Origin: Lysobacterales bacterium | GTDB lineage: Bacteria > Pseudomonadota > Gammaproteobacteria > Xanthomonadales > Xanthomonadaceae | Assembly (NCBI GenBank): GCA_014946745.1 | Contig: JADCRD010000001.1 | Coordinates: forward strand, 2,540,427-2,604,426 | Length of the DNA: 64,000 bases | Direction: 5' to 3' | Part shown: one piece after another, positions 34,880-42,668 of the stretch | Layout: the number at the start of each line of letters is the position of its first letter | Position numbering within the stretch: the first letter of the stretch is position 1 | Position numbers and translations under genes: made by a program | Notes under the pieces: generated by a model | Database searches by the model: none | What the model saw: the letters and a program-made list of their open reading frames with translations, nothing else | What the model was told of the DNA's origin: nothing

Positions 34880-36976
34880 ATGCAGCTTCATCCGCTCAGC
34901 CTCGCCATCGCCGTTCTTCTGCCCGGTCTTGCGTTCGCGCAAGGACCCAGCAGCGCACCCCACGACCTGGAACGCGCGAAGAAACTCGACGAACTGATCG
35001 TCACCGCCAGCCCGCTCCGCTCGGATTCGGAGAACGTCGTCCAGCCGGTTGAAATCCTGGCAGGCGAGGCCTTGGACGACCGACGCGCCGGGACGCTGGG
35101 CGAAACGCTGTCCGGCGTTCTGGGCGTGCAGACCTCGTTCTTCGGCACCGGCGTCGGACGCCCGATCATCCGCGGCCAGGAAGGCGCACGTGTTCAGGTG
35201 CTGAACGAAGGCATTGGCAGTCTGGACGCATCCACCACCAGTGTGGATCACGCGGTCAGCATCGATCCCTTTCTGGCCAATCAGATCGAAGTACTGAAGG
35301 GCCCTGCGACCCTGCTATACGGCCCCGGCGCGATTGGTGGTGCCGTCAACGTGGTCGATGGCCGGGTTCCGAGCGTGCTGCCGGAAGCTCCGATCAGCGG
35401 GCGCGCCGAACTGCGTGCAGGCACAGCCGCCGACGAACGCAGCGGGATGTTCCGACTGGATGGAGCCAGCGGCCGCATCGCATGGCACCTGGACGGCTTC
35501 CGACGCGACACCGCCGACTACGAGATTCCAGGCTTCGCACGCCATGTGCACGACGACGAGCACGAGCACGAAGAGCACGACGAACACGGGCATGAGGACG
35601 AGGAGAACCCCTTTGGCCTGCTGCCGAACAGCGCTGTGGATACCCGCGGTGGCGCCGCCGGTGCGAGCTGCATCAGCGAGCGCGGTTTCCTCGGATTGGC
35701 ATTGAGCCGCTACGAGTCGCTGTACGGCGTGCCGGGCCACGCGCACCACTCGCACGAAGAGGAGCACGACGACGCGCACGGGTACGACAAGGCTGAAGGT
35801 GAGGAAGAGGAAGAAGTGCGCATTGATCTCGGCCAGACCCGCTGGGATCTGAAGGGCGGTCTTTTCACTCCCTTCGACGGCATCGAATCCGTGAACTTGC
35901 GCGTCGGCGCCAACAACTATCGACACGTCGAGCTTGAAGGCGAGGAGATCGGCACCCGCTTCGACAACGATGCGGTGGAGGCCCGCGCCGATCTGGTGCA
36001 TGCCCCGATCGCCGGCTGGCGGGGTGCGCTTGGCGTACAGGCCTCCCGGCGCGACTTCAGCGCACTGGGCGAGGAGGCCTTCGTGCCGCCGTCGCTGTCC
36101 CGCGACATCGGCCTGTTCCTCATTGAAGAGAAGAATCTGGAGCGCTGGAAGCTGGAGTGGGGCGTTCGCGCCGATCGCGTGCGCATCGAGGCCGACGGCC
36201 ACGAGCGCCGCAGCTTCTCAGGGGTCAGCGCATCGGCTGGCGCCCTGTTCCGGCTCAATGAGGCCTTGCACTTCAGCGCTGGCTTCGACCGGGCGGAACG
36301 CGCCCCGAACGCCGAGGAGCTGTTCTCGGACGGCCCGCACCTCGCGACCCGCGCCTATGAGCTTGGCGACGCCGACCTCGAAAGCGAGACCTCCCAACAG
36401 ATCGAGCTGGGCCTGCAACTGCACGCCGGCCCGCTGAGCGGAAAGCTCTCGGTCTATCGCAATCGCATCAACGACTTCATCTACCAGGCCGACACCGGTC
36501 GGGAAGAAGACGAGCTTCCGGTCCTGCAGTGGTCACAGGCGGATGCCACGTTCCGCGGCGTCGAAGGCGAGTTGGAATGGGCGATGTTTGACAACGCCAG
36601 CGGCGCCTGGGCGCTTCGCCTGTTCGGCGATGCCGTGAACGCCACCTTGGATGCAGGCGGCGCCCTGCCGCGCATCGCCCCGGACCGCACCGGACTTGCG
36701 CTGAATTGGAACCTTGAAGGTTGGCGCGCAAGCATCGAAACGCAGCGCTATGCCACCCAGAGCGCCGTCGCAGAATTCGAAGAGCCCACCGCTGGCTTCA
36801 GCCTTCTGAATGCCAGCGTGGCCTACCACTGGGACGTGGAAGACATCGGCTGGGAAGTGTTCCTGCGCGGCAACAACCTTGGCGATCGCGAGGCCCGCAT
36901 GCACACCTCGGTGTTGAACGAAGATGCGCCGCTGCCCGGCCGCAACCTGCTGTTCGGACTGCGCGCGTTCTTCTGA
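34880..36976 (+). CDS. TonB-dependent receptor with His/Asp/Glu-rich loops, ZnuD-like zinc receptor
   Basis: 698 residues: signal peptide (MQLHPLSLAIAVLLPGLAFA), TonB box region (LDELIVTASPL), plug with IIRGQEGARVQVLNEG and VLKGPATLLYGPGAIGGAVNVVDG, and a barrel ending in LFGLRAFF. Two extracellular-loop-like segments are packed with metal ligands: residues ~222-242 (HVHDDEHEHEEHDEHGHEDE) and ~287-313 (alternating His/Glu/Asp ending in EEEEE). This is the hallmark of ZnuD-type zinc receptors. GGAG precedes the ATG. It is divergent from a MerC-family gene with Zur-like sites between. Copper or nickel cannot be excluded from sequence, but zinc fits the context best. Confidence 0.88.
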   Translation: MQLHPLSLAIAVLLPGLAFAQGPSSAPHDLERAKKLDELIVTASPLRSDSENVVQPVEILAGEALDDRRAGTLGETLSGVLGVQTSFFGTGVGRPIIRGQEGARVQVLNEGIGSLDASTTSVDHAVSIDPFLANQIEVLKGPATLLYGPGAIGGAVNVVDGRVPSVLPEAPISGRAELRAGTAADERSGMFRLDGASGRIAWHLDGFRRDTADYEIPGFARHVHDDEHEHEEHDEHGHEDEENPFGLLPNSAVDTRGGAAGASCISERGFLGLALSRYESLYGVPGHAHHSHEEEHDDAHGYDKAEGEEEEEVRIDLGQTRWDLKGGLFTPFDGIESVNLRVGANNYRHVELEGEEIGTRFDNDAVEARADLVHAPIAGWRGALGVQASRRDFSALGEEAFVPPSLSRDIGLFLIEEKNLERWKLEWGVRADRVRIEADGHERRSFSGVSASAGALFRLNEALHFSAGFDRAERAPNAEELFSDGPHLATRAYELGDADLESETSQQIELGLQLHAGPLSGKLSVYRNRINDFIYQADTGREEDELPVLQWSQADATFRGVEGELEWAMFDNASGAWALRLFGDAVNATLDAGGALPRIAPDRTGLALNWNLEGWRASIETQRYATQSAVAEFEEPTAGFSLLNASVAYHWDVEDIGWEVFLRGNNLGDREARMHTSVLNEDAPLPGRNLLFGLRAFF

Positions 36977-37374
36977 GGCTTGGTCCAGGGCCACCGCGCA
37001 CCGGTGAGCACCGCCCACCCGGCCAAGGATGGCCGGGTGTCGCCGCACGCGATGAATTCAGCCGCGATGTGGGCTTGAGAGCCAGCGCGGCCGCTCGCGG
37101 CTGCACCAGTTCACCATGACGCATCAGATCAAGCGTCAGCGGTCGTGCGCCGCGGTGCCTGACGCCGTGAAGGCGCGCGCCTTCCCTGGCGCGCTTGGAA
37201 GCTCTGCAACCGCAGAGAGTCACCAACGCGAAGCAACAGTGCGTCGCGGGATACAAAGGCCAAGGCCGTAGGTACTCGGAAGTTGAGGCAACGCGGAGCA
37301 AGACAACGGAAATGCGAAGCGCAGGACGCGCCACACGCGAGCGTGTGACCTTCGGCGCGGCGGCAGACACGCCC
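36977..37374. other. 398-bp non-coding stretch between convergent genes
   Basis: Contains a hairpin at 37014-37037 (CACCCGGCC, 6-base loop, complement) that may end the receptor transcript although no U-run follows. There are also short GC palindromes (GAAGGCGCGCGCCTTC near 37168, CACACGC/GCGTGTG near 37332). The open frames crossing it lack domains and usable starts. No gene is called. Confidence 0.55.
37014..37037 (+). terminator. Hairpin after the zinc-receptor gene
   Basis: A 9-bp GC stem with a 6-base loop lies 37 bp after the stop at 36976. It lacks a U-tract, so it may be a weak or rho-assisted terminator. Confidence 0.4.
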
Positions 37375-37593
37375 TCAGCGCGAGCCGATGCCTATACCGG
37401 CAGCAGACGAAAGCTCGCGCGGTGCCACCGGCGCCTGCAGAGCCAGCTGCAGACCGAGGCTCAGAAGGCCGAGCAGGAGAAAGAACGACACCAGCGTGCG
37501 GCGCAGACGCAGCACATTGCGCGCCGGATGCGCGCTGGTCAGCCAGAATGCCCCTGCTGCCATCAGCAGGAAGGCGAAGCACAGGATCAGCAT
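37375..37593 (-). CDS. Small two-segment membrane protein, unknown
   Basis: 72 residues. Two hydrophobic segments (MLILCFAFLLMAAGAFWL and RRTLVSFFLLLGLLSLGLQLAL) are separated by a short basic loop (HPARNVLRLR), giving a helical hairpin. A strong GGAGGTG lies 6-7 bases before the ATG at 37593, which is the main reason to accept it as real. I do not recognise the family. It is followed on the minus strand by non-coding DNA, and the unknown exported protein at 37678-38247 lies 84 bp upstream on the same strand, so the two could form a small operon. Confidence 0.6.
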   Translation of the reverse strand: MLILCFAFLLMAAGAFWLTSAHPARNVLRLRRTLVSFFLLLGLLSLGLQLALQAPVAPRELSSAAGIGIGSR

Positions 37594-37677
37594 CGGACAC
37601 CTCCGTGGTCGGCTTGAGCGAACTCTCGACAGGCAGGCTCGGGCGGCGAGCAGGAGGCCGCGAGGCCACCGATTCCA

Positions 37678-38247
37678 TCAATCACGCAGCGGCACGTCCC
37701 AAAGCAGAACGCCGTCGCGCAGGCTCAGCAGGTGCTCACCGGACTGCACGCCCGGCCCCGTCCGCAGGCTGCGCGCACGCAGCCCACCGACGCCGTCGGC
37801 GAGGAGGTCGGTCACCTCGCCGTCGATCTCCAAGCGCCAACGGATCTGCCCGCTGTCCATTGCCACGCCGAGCAACTGTGTGCGTATGTCCTGACCTTCC
37901 AGTTCGCTTCCGCGGGCCAATGCGAGGTAGAGCAGCTCGCGATCGTCGATCAGCGCCGTGACAGCGCCTTGGCCCAAGCTGAGAATCCAAGCGGTGCGGC
38001 CCTGCGCGTCGAAGAAGCGGAGTTCGACCTCCGGTGGTAGACGAGTGTCGTCCTCCTCCTCCAGTCGCTCGCTCACCAGAACCGTATTGCCCCGCGCGTC
38101 GGCCCACAGCCCTCGTGCGCTCAGCGCCCCCGACGACGCTGGCGCCGCCTGCGCATCAGCCCTGCCGGGCTGCAGCGCGCTGGCCAAAGCGGCCAGCGTC
38201 AATGCCAGCACGGCGATGGGCACCATGGCGCGCAGAGAGAACGACAT
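37678..38247 (-). CDS. Exported protein of unknown function, single propeller-like repeat region
   Basis: 189 residues with a signal peptide or anchor (MSFSLRAMVPIAVLALTLAALASALQPGRADA). The mature part is beta-rich with blade-like phrases: ARGLWADARGNTVLVSE, VELRFFDAQGRTAWILSLG, DSGQIRWRLEIDGEVTDLLADG. This recalls a few PQQ/propeller blades but is too short for a full propeller. GGAG lies 8 bases before the ATG. It is divergent from the histidine kinase at 38472, sharing a 224-bp region that carries a CTTTGTAG direct repeat. Probably periplasmic; function unknown. Confidence 0.65.
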   Translation of the reverse strand: MSFSLRAMVPIAVLALTLAALASALQPGRADAQAAPASSGALSARGLWADARGNTVLVSERLEEEDDTRLPPEVELRFFDAQGRTAWILSLGQGAVTALIDDRELLYLALARGSELEGQDIRTQLLGVAMDSGQIRWRLEIDGEVTDLLADGVGGLRARSLRTGPGVQSGEHLLSLRDGVLLWDVPLRD

Positions 38248-38379
38248 GGATCAGGCTCCTCGAAGGCGCCGCGACGCGGCGTTCACCTCGATAGCAAACC
38301 ACGCGCAGCCTGCCCCTTCAGTCCCCTGAGTGTGGGGTTTGCGTAGGCCACGCCCGCGGTTTCGCCGGCTGTGTCAACG

Positions 38380-38398
38380 CTTTGTAGGGGCTTTGTAG
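38380..38398 (+). promoter_or_regulatory. CTTTGTAG direct repeat with 11-bp spacing, candidate regulator site
   Basis: CTTTGTAG occurs at 38380-38387 and 38391-38398, one helical turn apart, 74 bp before the kinase start and in the divergent region with the exported unknown. Tandem repeats at ~10-11 bp are typical of OmpR-family binding. The regulator at 41737-42513 is a candidate. Confidence 0.4.
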
Positions 38399-38471
38399 CG
38401 CCAGGCTCCGGCAGCTCGCCGCCGTGATAGCGTGCCCGGTCTAAAGGCCCCTCCGCCCGACTCACCTCGCC

Positions 38472-40049
38472 GTGCCCAGCCTGTTCGTTCGCCTCTATGT
38501 CGGCTTGATCCTGGCGATGCTGCTGATCGCTGGCGGCGTCGTGGCCGCGATCAGCCTCGTCGAGTCGCAGCGTGCCGCCCGCTACCGCGAGGCGGTGCTG
38601 TCGGCACCCATGCAGCTGATGGCCGAGGGCGTCGCCCGTCATGCCGGCGAGGATCGCCAGCGCTGGATCGACATCGCCTCTCGGCTCTTGACCTCGGAGC
38701 TCAAGGTCGAGACCACCCCCCAGCCGCCGTCGGAGCTGGTGGTCGAGCGGATGGGCGAGCAGCAGTACCGCGCCCGACTGGCCCTGCCAGGAAGCGACAA
38801 CGAGCAGCTGGTGCTGCTGTTCCAGAACTGGACCGAGCAGCAGTGGCGAGCCACCACCTTCCTGCTGCTGAACGAGCTGGGCCGCCTGCCGCCCGCCGAG
38901 CAGCGCGAAGCGCTGCGCCGAATCGCTGACCGGCTGCCGTACCCGCTGCGCCACCTCGGTCTCAACGAAGTCGAACTCGACCCGCGCCAGCGCGAGCGCA
39001 TCGCCGCTGGTGAAGTGGTGATGCAGATCGAATGGCGCGATGGCGGCCGCCCCAGCACGCGCTTCTTTGCTCCGTACGGTGAACGCGGCGACGTCCTGGC
39101 TGTGGGCCCAGTGCCGAGCCTGGGCCCGCTGCCGGCCTCGACCGTGCTGGCCCTGATCGTGATCGCCGCGCTGGCCTTCTCCGGCGCAGCACTGTGGGCG
39201 ATCCGCACCCTCGAACGACGGCTGCAGCACATCGACCGCGCGTTGGCGCGTTTTGGCACATCCGACTTCGAACTGGGCGAGCTGGGACCGGCTTCGTCCG
39301 ATGCCATCGGTCGCCTCGCCCAGACCACGCATCGCATGGCGGGTCGCATCCGCAGTCTTCTGAGATCGCAGCAGGAGCTGGTGCAGGGCATCTCGCACGA
39401 CCTGCGCACGCCCGTGGCGCGGGTACGCTTGCGCCTTGAGCTGCTGCAAGCCGATCCCGCTCAGCAGGAGCGCATCGCGGGCATCCGCCGTGATCTCGAC
39501 GAACTGGAAAGCCTGATCGACGCAGCAATCACCTATTCGCGTCTGGACGAGGGTGGCGTGGTCCTCGCCTCGCAGCCGGTCGATGTGGCCCACGAGCTGC
39601 GCGCGGTAGTGCAGGACCAGCGCGTGCTGGCCCGCGACATCGAGCTGTCTGCTGACCTGCAGGCGCCAGCGCGACCGCTGGCGGCCGATCGCGCCCTGCT
39701 TCGGCGAGCCGTGCAGAATCTGCTGGGCAACGCGCTCCGGCACGCACGCTCGCGCGTCGAGATCGAGCTGCGCGAGGCGGGCAGCGGGGTCACGATCGCC
39801 ATCGAGGACGACGGCCCAGGCGTGCCTGAGAGCCAGCGCGAGCGCATTTTTGAGCCGTTCTCGCGGCTGGACGAGAGCCGTAGCAAGGCCTCGGGCGGCT
39901 ACGGGCTCGGCCTCGCGATCGTGCGACGGATCGCCGAGCGGCACGGTGGCTGCATCGCCTGTGGAGTCGCCCGTCTGGGCGGCGCCCGCTTCGAACTGCA
40001 GCTGCCCTGGGGCACCGCCGGGGCGCCCCCCTCGCCTGCACATCCATGA
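38472..40049 (+). CDS. Two-component sensor histidine kinase (RstB-like)
   Basis: 525 residues from the GTG at 38472. A first membrane segment (FVRLYVGLILAMLLIAGGVVAAISLV), a ~180-residue periplasmic domain, a second segment (STVLALIVIAALAFSGAALWAI), and a HAMP region follow in order. HisKA has QGISHDLRTPVARVRLRLELLQ (phospho-acceptor His309), and HATPase has NLLGNALRHA, EDDGPGVP and GGYGLGLAIVRRIAERHGG. The kinase core is of the RstB/OmpR type. The matching regulator is not adjacent: two exported-protein genes (40069 and 40421) lie between, all on the plus strand with short or overlapping junctions, so the four likely form one operon. The signal may concern the outer-membrane protein encoded between them. 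Confidence 0.9.
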   Translation: MPSLFVRLYVGLILAMLLIAGGVVAAISLVESQRAARYREAVLSAPMQLMAEGVARHAGEDRQRWIDIASRLLTSELKVETTPQPPSELVVERMGEQQYRARLALPGSDNEQLVLLFQNWTEQQWRATTFLLLNELGRLPPAEQREALRRIADRLPYPLRHLGLNEVELDPRQRERIAAGEVVMQIEWRDGGRPSTRFFAPYGERGDVLAVGPVPSLGPLPASTVLALIVIAALAFSGAALWAIRTLERRLQHIDRALARFGTSDFELGELGPASSDAIGRLAQTTHRMAGRIRSLLRSQQELVQGISHDLRTPVARVRLRLELLQADPAQQERIAGIRRDLDELESLIDAAITYSRLDEGGVVLASQPVDVAHELRAVVQDQRVLARDIELSADLQAPARPLAADRALLRRAVQNLLGNALRHARSRVEIELREAGSGVTIAIEDDGPGVPESQRERIFEPFSRLDESRSKASGGYGLGLAIVRRIAERHGGCIACGVARLGGARFELQLPWGTAGAPPSPAHP

Positions 40050-40068
40050 ACGGCTACACTCGCGCGCT

Positions 40069-40434
40069 ATGAAGACCTCCTCGCTCGCACTGCTGGCTGT
40101 TCTGATCTTCCCGGCCCTGGCTTCTGCCCAGGCCGCCGAACCCGCAGTCGACACTCGCGAAGCCGCGCCGGACAAGGCTGCAGCGGTTGCGACTTCGGCT
40201 GCCAAGCCCGCCGCCGAGGACTGGGGCATCTGGAACCGCGCGCCACGCCGCGCTGGACGCGATCCGCTGCTGGCCCTCGGTCAGCGCGAGCGCGCCCCCA
40301 CCCCTGAACCGATCGATGCCGCCGCCCGCGGCGATTCCACGTCCGGCACCGTCGGACGTGACGAAATCGATCTGAATGCCTGGGACAGCGGCCGCATTGA
40401 ACTGCCGCCGCCCAAGCCCGATGCTGGCAACTGA
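40069..40434 (+). CDS. Small exported Ala/Pro-rich protein, unknown
   Basis: 121 residues with a signal peptide (MKTSSLALLAVLIFPALASAQA). The mature chain is low in hydrophobics and rich in Ala, Pro, Asp and Arg, with WGIWNRAPRRAGRDPLLALGQRE and a C-terminal NAWDSGRIELPPPKPDAGN; it looks largely disordered. It starts 19 bp after the kinase stop and overlaps the next gene by 14 bp. I do not recognise a family. Possibilities include a periplasmic regulator of the kinase or a partner of the barrel protein encoded next. Confidence 0.7.
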   Translation: MKTSSLALLAVLIFPALASAQAAEPAVDTREAAPDKAAAVATSAAKPAAEDWGIWNRAPRRAGRDPLLALGQRERAPTPEPIDAAARGDSTSGTVGRDEIDLNAWDSGRIELPPPKPDAGN

Positions 40435-41749
40435 GCGCGGTCCTACCCACACCACTCCTCGTCGATGTCCGCCGCGCGCGCCGGTGCTTGCTGCCTGCAT
40501 CGGCGTTCTTCTGCTTGCGCTGTCGCCGCTTGCGCTTGGCGCCCCTCCTCCCTGTGGCGATGCCGAGGGGTGTCTTCAGCAGGCACTCGAAGCCCGTGAG
40601 CGCGAGGGCGAACACGCAGCGCTTGAACTGCTGGATGCCCTGATCGCCGCCCACCCACAGCGTCTGCGCGCGCGTGCAGAGCGGGCGCTCAGCCTGTACC
40701 GCCTGCATCGGATGCAGGACAGCATCGACGAGATCGACGGCCTGCTGGCACTGGATCTGCCGCGCAACGTGCGCGCCAACCTGCAGGCGCTGCGCGACGA
40801 AGCCCGCTACCGCCTTACCTCGCGCTCCACCGCGCGCTTCGGCCTGCGAGCCGCGCTGGGGTATGACGACAACGTCGCCAGCTTCGCCGACTTCGACGCC
40901 CGCCGCGAAGGCACCAGCACAACGATCGGCACGGTCGGCGGGCGCCCGGACGACTATGTCGAAGCCGGGGGCCGCCTGCGCCTGCGCAGCGTCGGTGTCG
41001 GCCGCTTCAACGGCCGTTTGGACGCGGATCTCAACCTGCGCCGATACGCCCGCGAGGGCGACTTCGATCTGCAGGATCTGCGGCTGCGCGGCGGAGCCGA
41101 ATGGCGGCCGAGCGGTTTGTTCGGCCTGTCGCTGAGCCCCGGTGTGCGCCATCTGCGCCGTGCCGACGCTGCCCTCTTGAGCGATGGCAGCGTCGAACTC
41201 GCGGCAGGTTTGAGCCACGATCCGCTGTCGATGCGTCTTGGCTTGGAGCGCGCCTGGCGTCGCTATGACAGCGCCGCTTTCGCGGGACTCGATGCCAACC
41301 ACTGGGCCGGCAGCCTGCGCAGCCAGCTGCTGTTCGGCCGCGAAATCCAATGGTGGGTGGCGCTGGATCTGGAGTATCGCGAGGAGGCCGCGCGCAACCC
41401 GGTGCAGGCCCGCGATCTCAAGCGTGCCAGCCTGCACGCCGGCCGCAGCAGTGAGCGCCAGGAGTGGTCGCTCAGCCTCGATGACAGTCGCTATCGCTAC
41501 GGCGGTAGCGGCCAACCGCCCTTCGCCATCGTGCCGGAGTTCGAGGACCCCAGCGGCGACCCGCCGACGCCAGTCGCGGTCGGCGTCGACCGAATCATCT
41601 ACCGCAGCCTTGAAGCCCGCTACCGCTATCACCTGGACGCCCGCTGGAGCCTGCAGCTCCGCCTGCGACGGCAGCTGTCGGCGATCGGCGGCCTCGCGAC
41701 CTCTCTTGACCGCACCAGCATTGACATCGGCATCGAATGGAACCGTTGA
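40421..41749 (+). CDS. Exported protein with TPR region and C-terminal outer-membrane barrel (Slam-like)
   Basis: 442 residues from the ATG at 40421, with a long basic n-region then a hydrophobic signal (APVLAACIGVLLLALSPLALGA). Residues ~45-130 are helical and TPR-like (ALELLDALIAAHPQRLRARAERALSLYRLHRMQDSIDEIDGLL). From ~140 on there are alternating amphipathic strands (FGLRAALGYDDNVASF, LRLRSVGVGRFNGRLDADLNL, SLEARYRYHLDARWSLQLRLRRQL), ending in IGIEWNR. TPR plus barrel with a GYDDN entry strand is the plan of surface lipoprotein assembly modulators (Slam, DUF560), but I cannot confirm membership by eye. It overlaps both neighbours, sitting between kinase and regulator. Confidence 0.7.
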   Translation: MLATERGPTHTTPRRCPPRAPVLAACIGVLLLALSPLALGAPPPCGDAEGCLQQALEAREREGEHAALELLDALIAAHPQRLRARAERALSLYRLHRMQDSIDEIDGLLALDLPRNVRANLQALRDEARYRLTSRSTARFGLRAALGYDDNVASFADFDARREGTSTTIGTVGGRPDDYVEAGGRLRLRSVGVGRFNGRLDADLNLRRYAREGDFDLQDLRLRGGAEWRPSGLFGLSLSPGVRHLRRADAALLSDGSVELAAGLSHDPLSMRLGLERAWRRYDSAAFAGLDANHWAGSLRSQLLFGREIQWWVALDLEYREEAARNPVQARDLKRASLHAGRSSERQEWSLSLDDSRYRYGGSGQPPFAIVPEFEDPSGDPPTPVAVGVDRIIYRSLEARYRYHLDARWSLQLRLRRQLSAIGGLATSLDRTSIDIGIEWNR

Positions 41750-42513
41750 ACAGCGAAGCCCCGGACAGCGCCCCGTCACGCCTGCTGGTCGTCGAGGACG
41801 ACCCGGAGCTCGGCAGCCTGCTGCAGGAATACCTGAGCGCCCAAGGCTATCGGGTCGACCTCGAACCGAACGGCCGCGCGGCTGTGCAGCGCATCCTTGG
41901 CGATCCCTATGCACTGGTGATACTCGACCTGATGCTGCCGGGCGAGGACGGCTTCGGTATCTGCCGGCAGGTGCGGCCGCACTATCACGGACGCATCCTG
42001 ATGCTCACGGCGCGCGAGGACAGCATCGACCAGGTGCTGGGCCTCGAACTGGGTGCCGACGACTACGTGCGCAAGCCGGTCGAGCCGCGAGTGCTGCTGG
42101 CGCGCGTGCGCGCCTTGCTGCGTCGCGAGCTCGTGACTGCCGGCGCTGGGGGTGGAGCAGCGCCTACGCCCGCCTCGCAGGCGCCTGCCGTGCTCAGCCT
42201 CAGCGGCATCACCCTTGATGAGGGTGCACACGAGGTGCGCGTGCACGGCGAGCCGGTCGAACTCACCGAAGCGCAGTTCGGTCTGCTGCGGCTGTTCCTG
42301 AAGAACGCCGGCATCGTGCTGTCGCGGCAAGAGCTGTTCAGCGGCCTGCGCGGCATCGACTACGACGGCCAGAACCGCGGCATCGATCTGCTGGTCTCGC
42401 AGCTGCGCGCGCGCATCGGTGACGACCCGACCCAGCCGCGACTGATCAAGACCATTCGCGCCCGCGGCTATCTGTTCGCCCGCCCCGGCGAGGAGCCGCG
42501 CGGCGACAACTGA
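41737..42513 (+). CDS. OmpR-family response regulator (RstA-like)
   Basis: 258 residues. The receiver has acidic pocket VVEDDPE, phospho-acceptor Asp64 (VILDLMLPGEDG), LTARED and VRKPVEP; a Gly/Ala-rich linker (~130-150) leads to a winged-helix domain with LTEAQFGLLRLFLKNAGIVLSRQELFSGLRGIDYDGQNRGIDLLVSQLRARI, the RstA style of helix. It overlaps the Slam-like gene by 13 bp and completes a kinase / exported / barrel / regulator operon. Its most likely kinase partner is at 38472-40049. Confidence 0.92.
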   Translation: MEPLNSEAPDSAPSRLLVVEDDPELGSLLQEYLSAQGYRVDLEPNGRAAVQRILGDPYALVILDLMLPGEDGFGICRQVRPHYHGRILMLTAREDSIDQVLGLELGADDYVRKPVEPRVLLARVRALLRRELVTAGAGGGAAPTPASQAPAVLSLSGITLDEGAHEVRVHGEPVELTEAQFGLLRLFLKNAGIVLSRQELFSGLRGIDYDGQNRGIDLLVSQLRARIGDDPTQPRLIKTIRARGYLFARPGEEPRGDN

Positions 42514-42668
42514 CCGCATGGATCATCTCTGCGCATGCCGCAGCCGTCGCCACAGGCACTCACGGCTGGGTCTACGAACGCCACATCCGCGGCGGGCGCG
42601 AGCTCAACTCGTTGCCCGACACTTTTGGATCGTGCGCCAGACCGACGCGGTTCGGTCAACCGATCGAG

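Noticed and set aside
37195-37617. 140-residue plus-strand frame in the gap after the zinc receptor
   Set aside because: It is antisense to the small membrane protein, Lys/Gln/Arg-rich and without any recognised domain.
38283-40229. 648-residue minus-strand open frame opposite the RstB-like kinase
   Set aside because: Shadow of the kinase; Gln/Arg/Ala-rich composition typical of antisense frames here.
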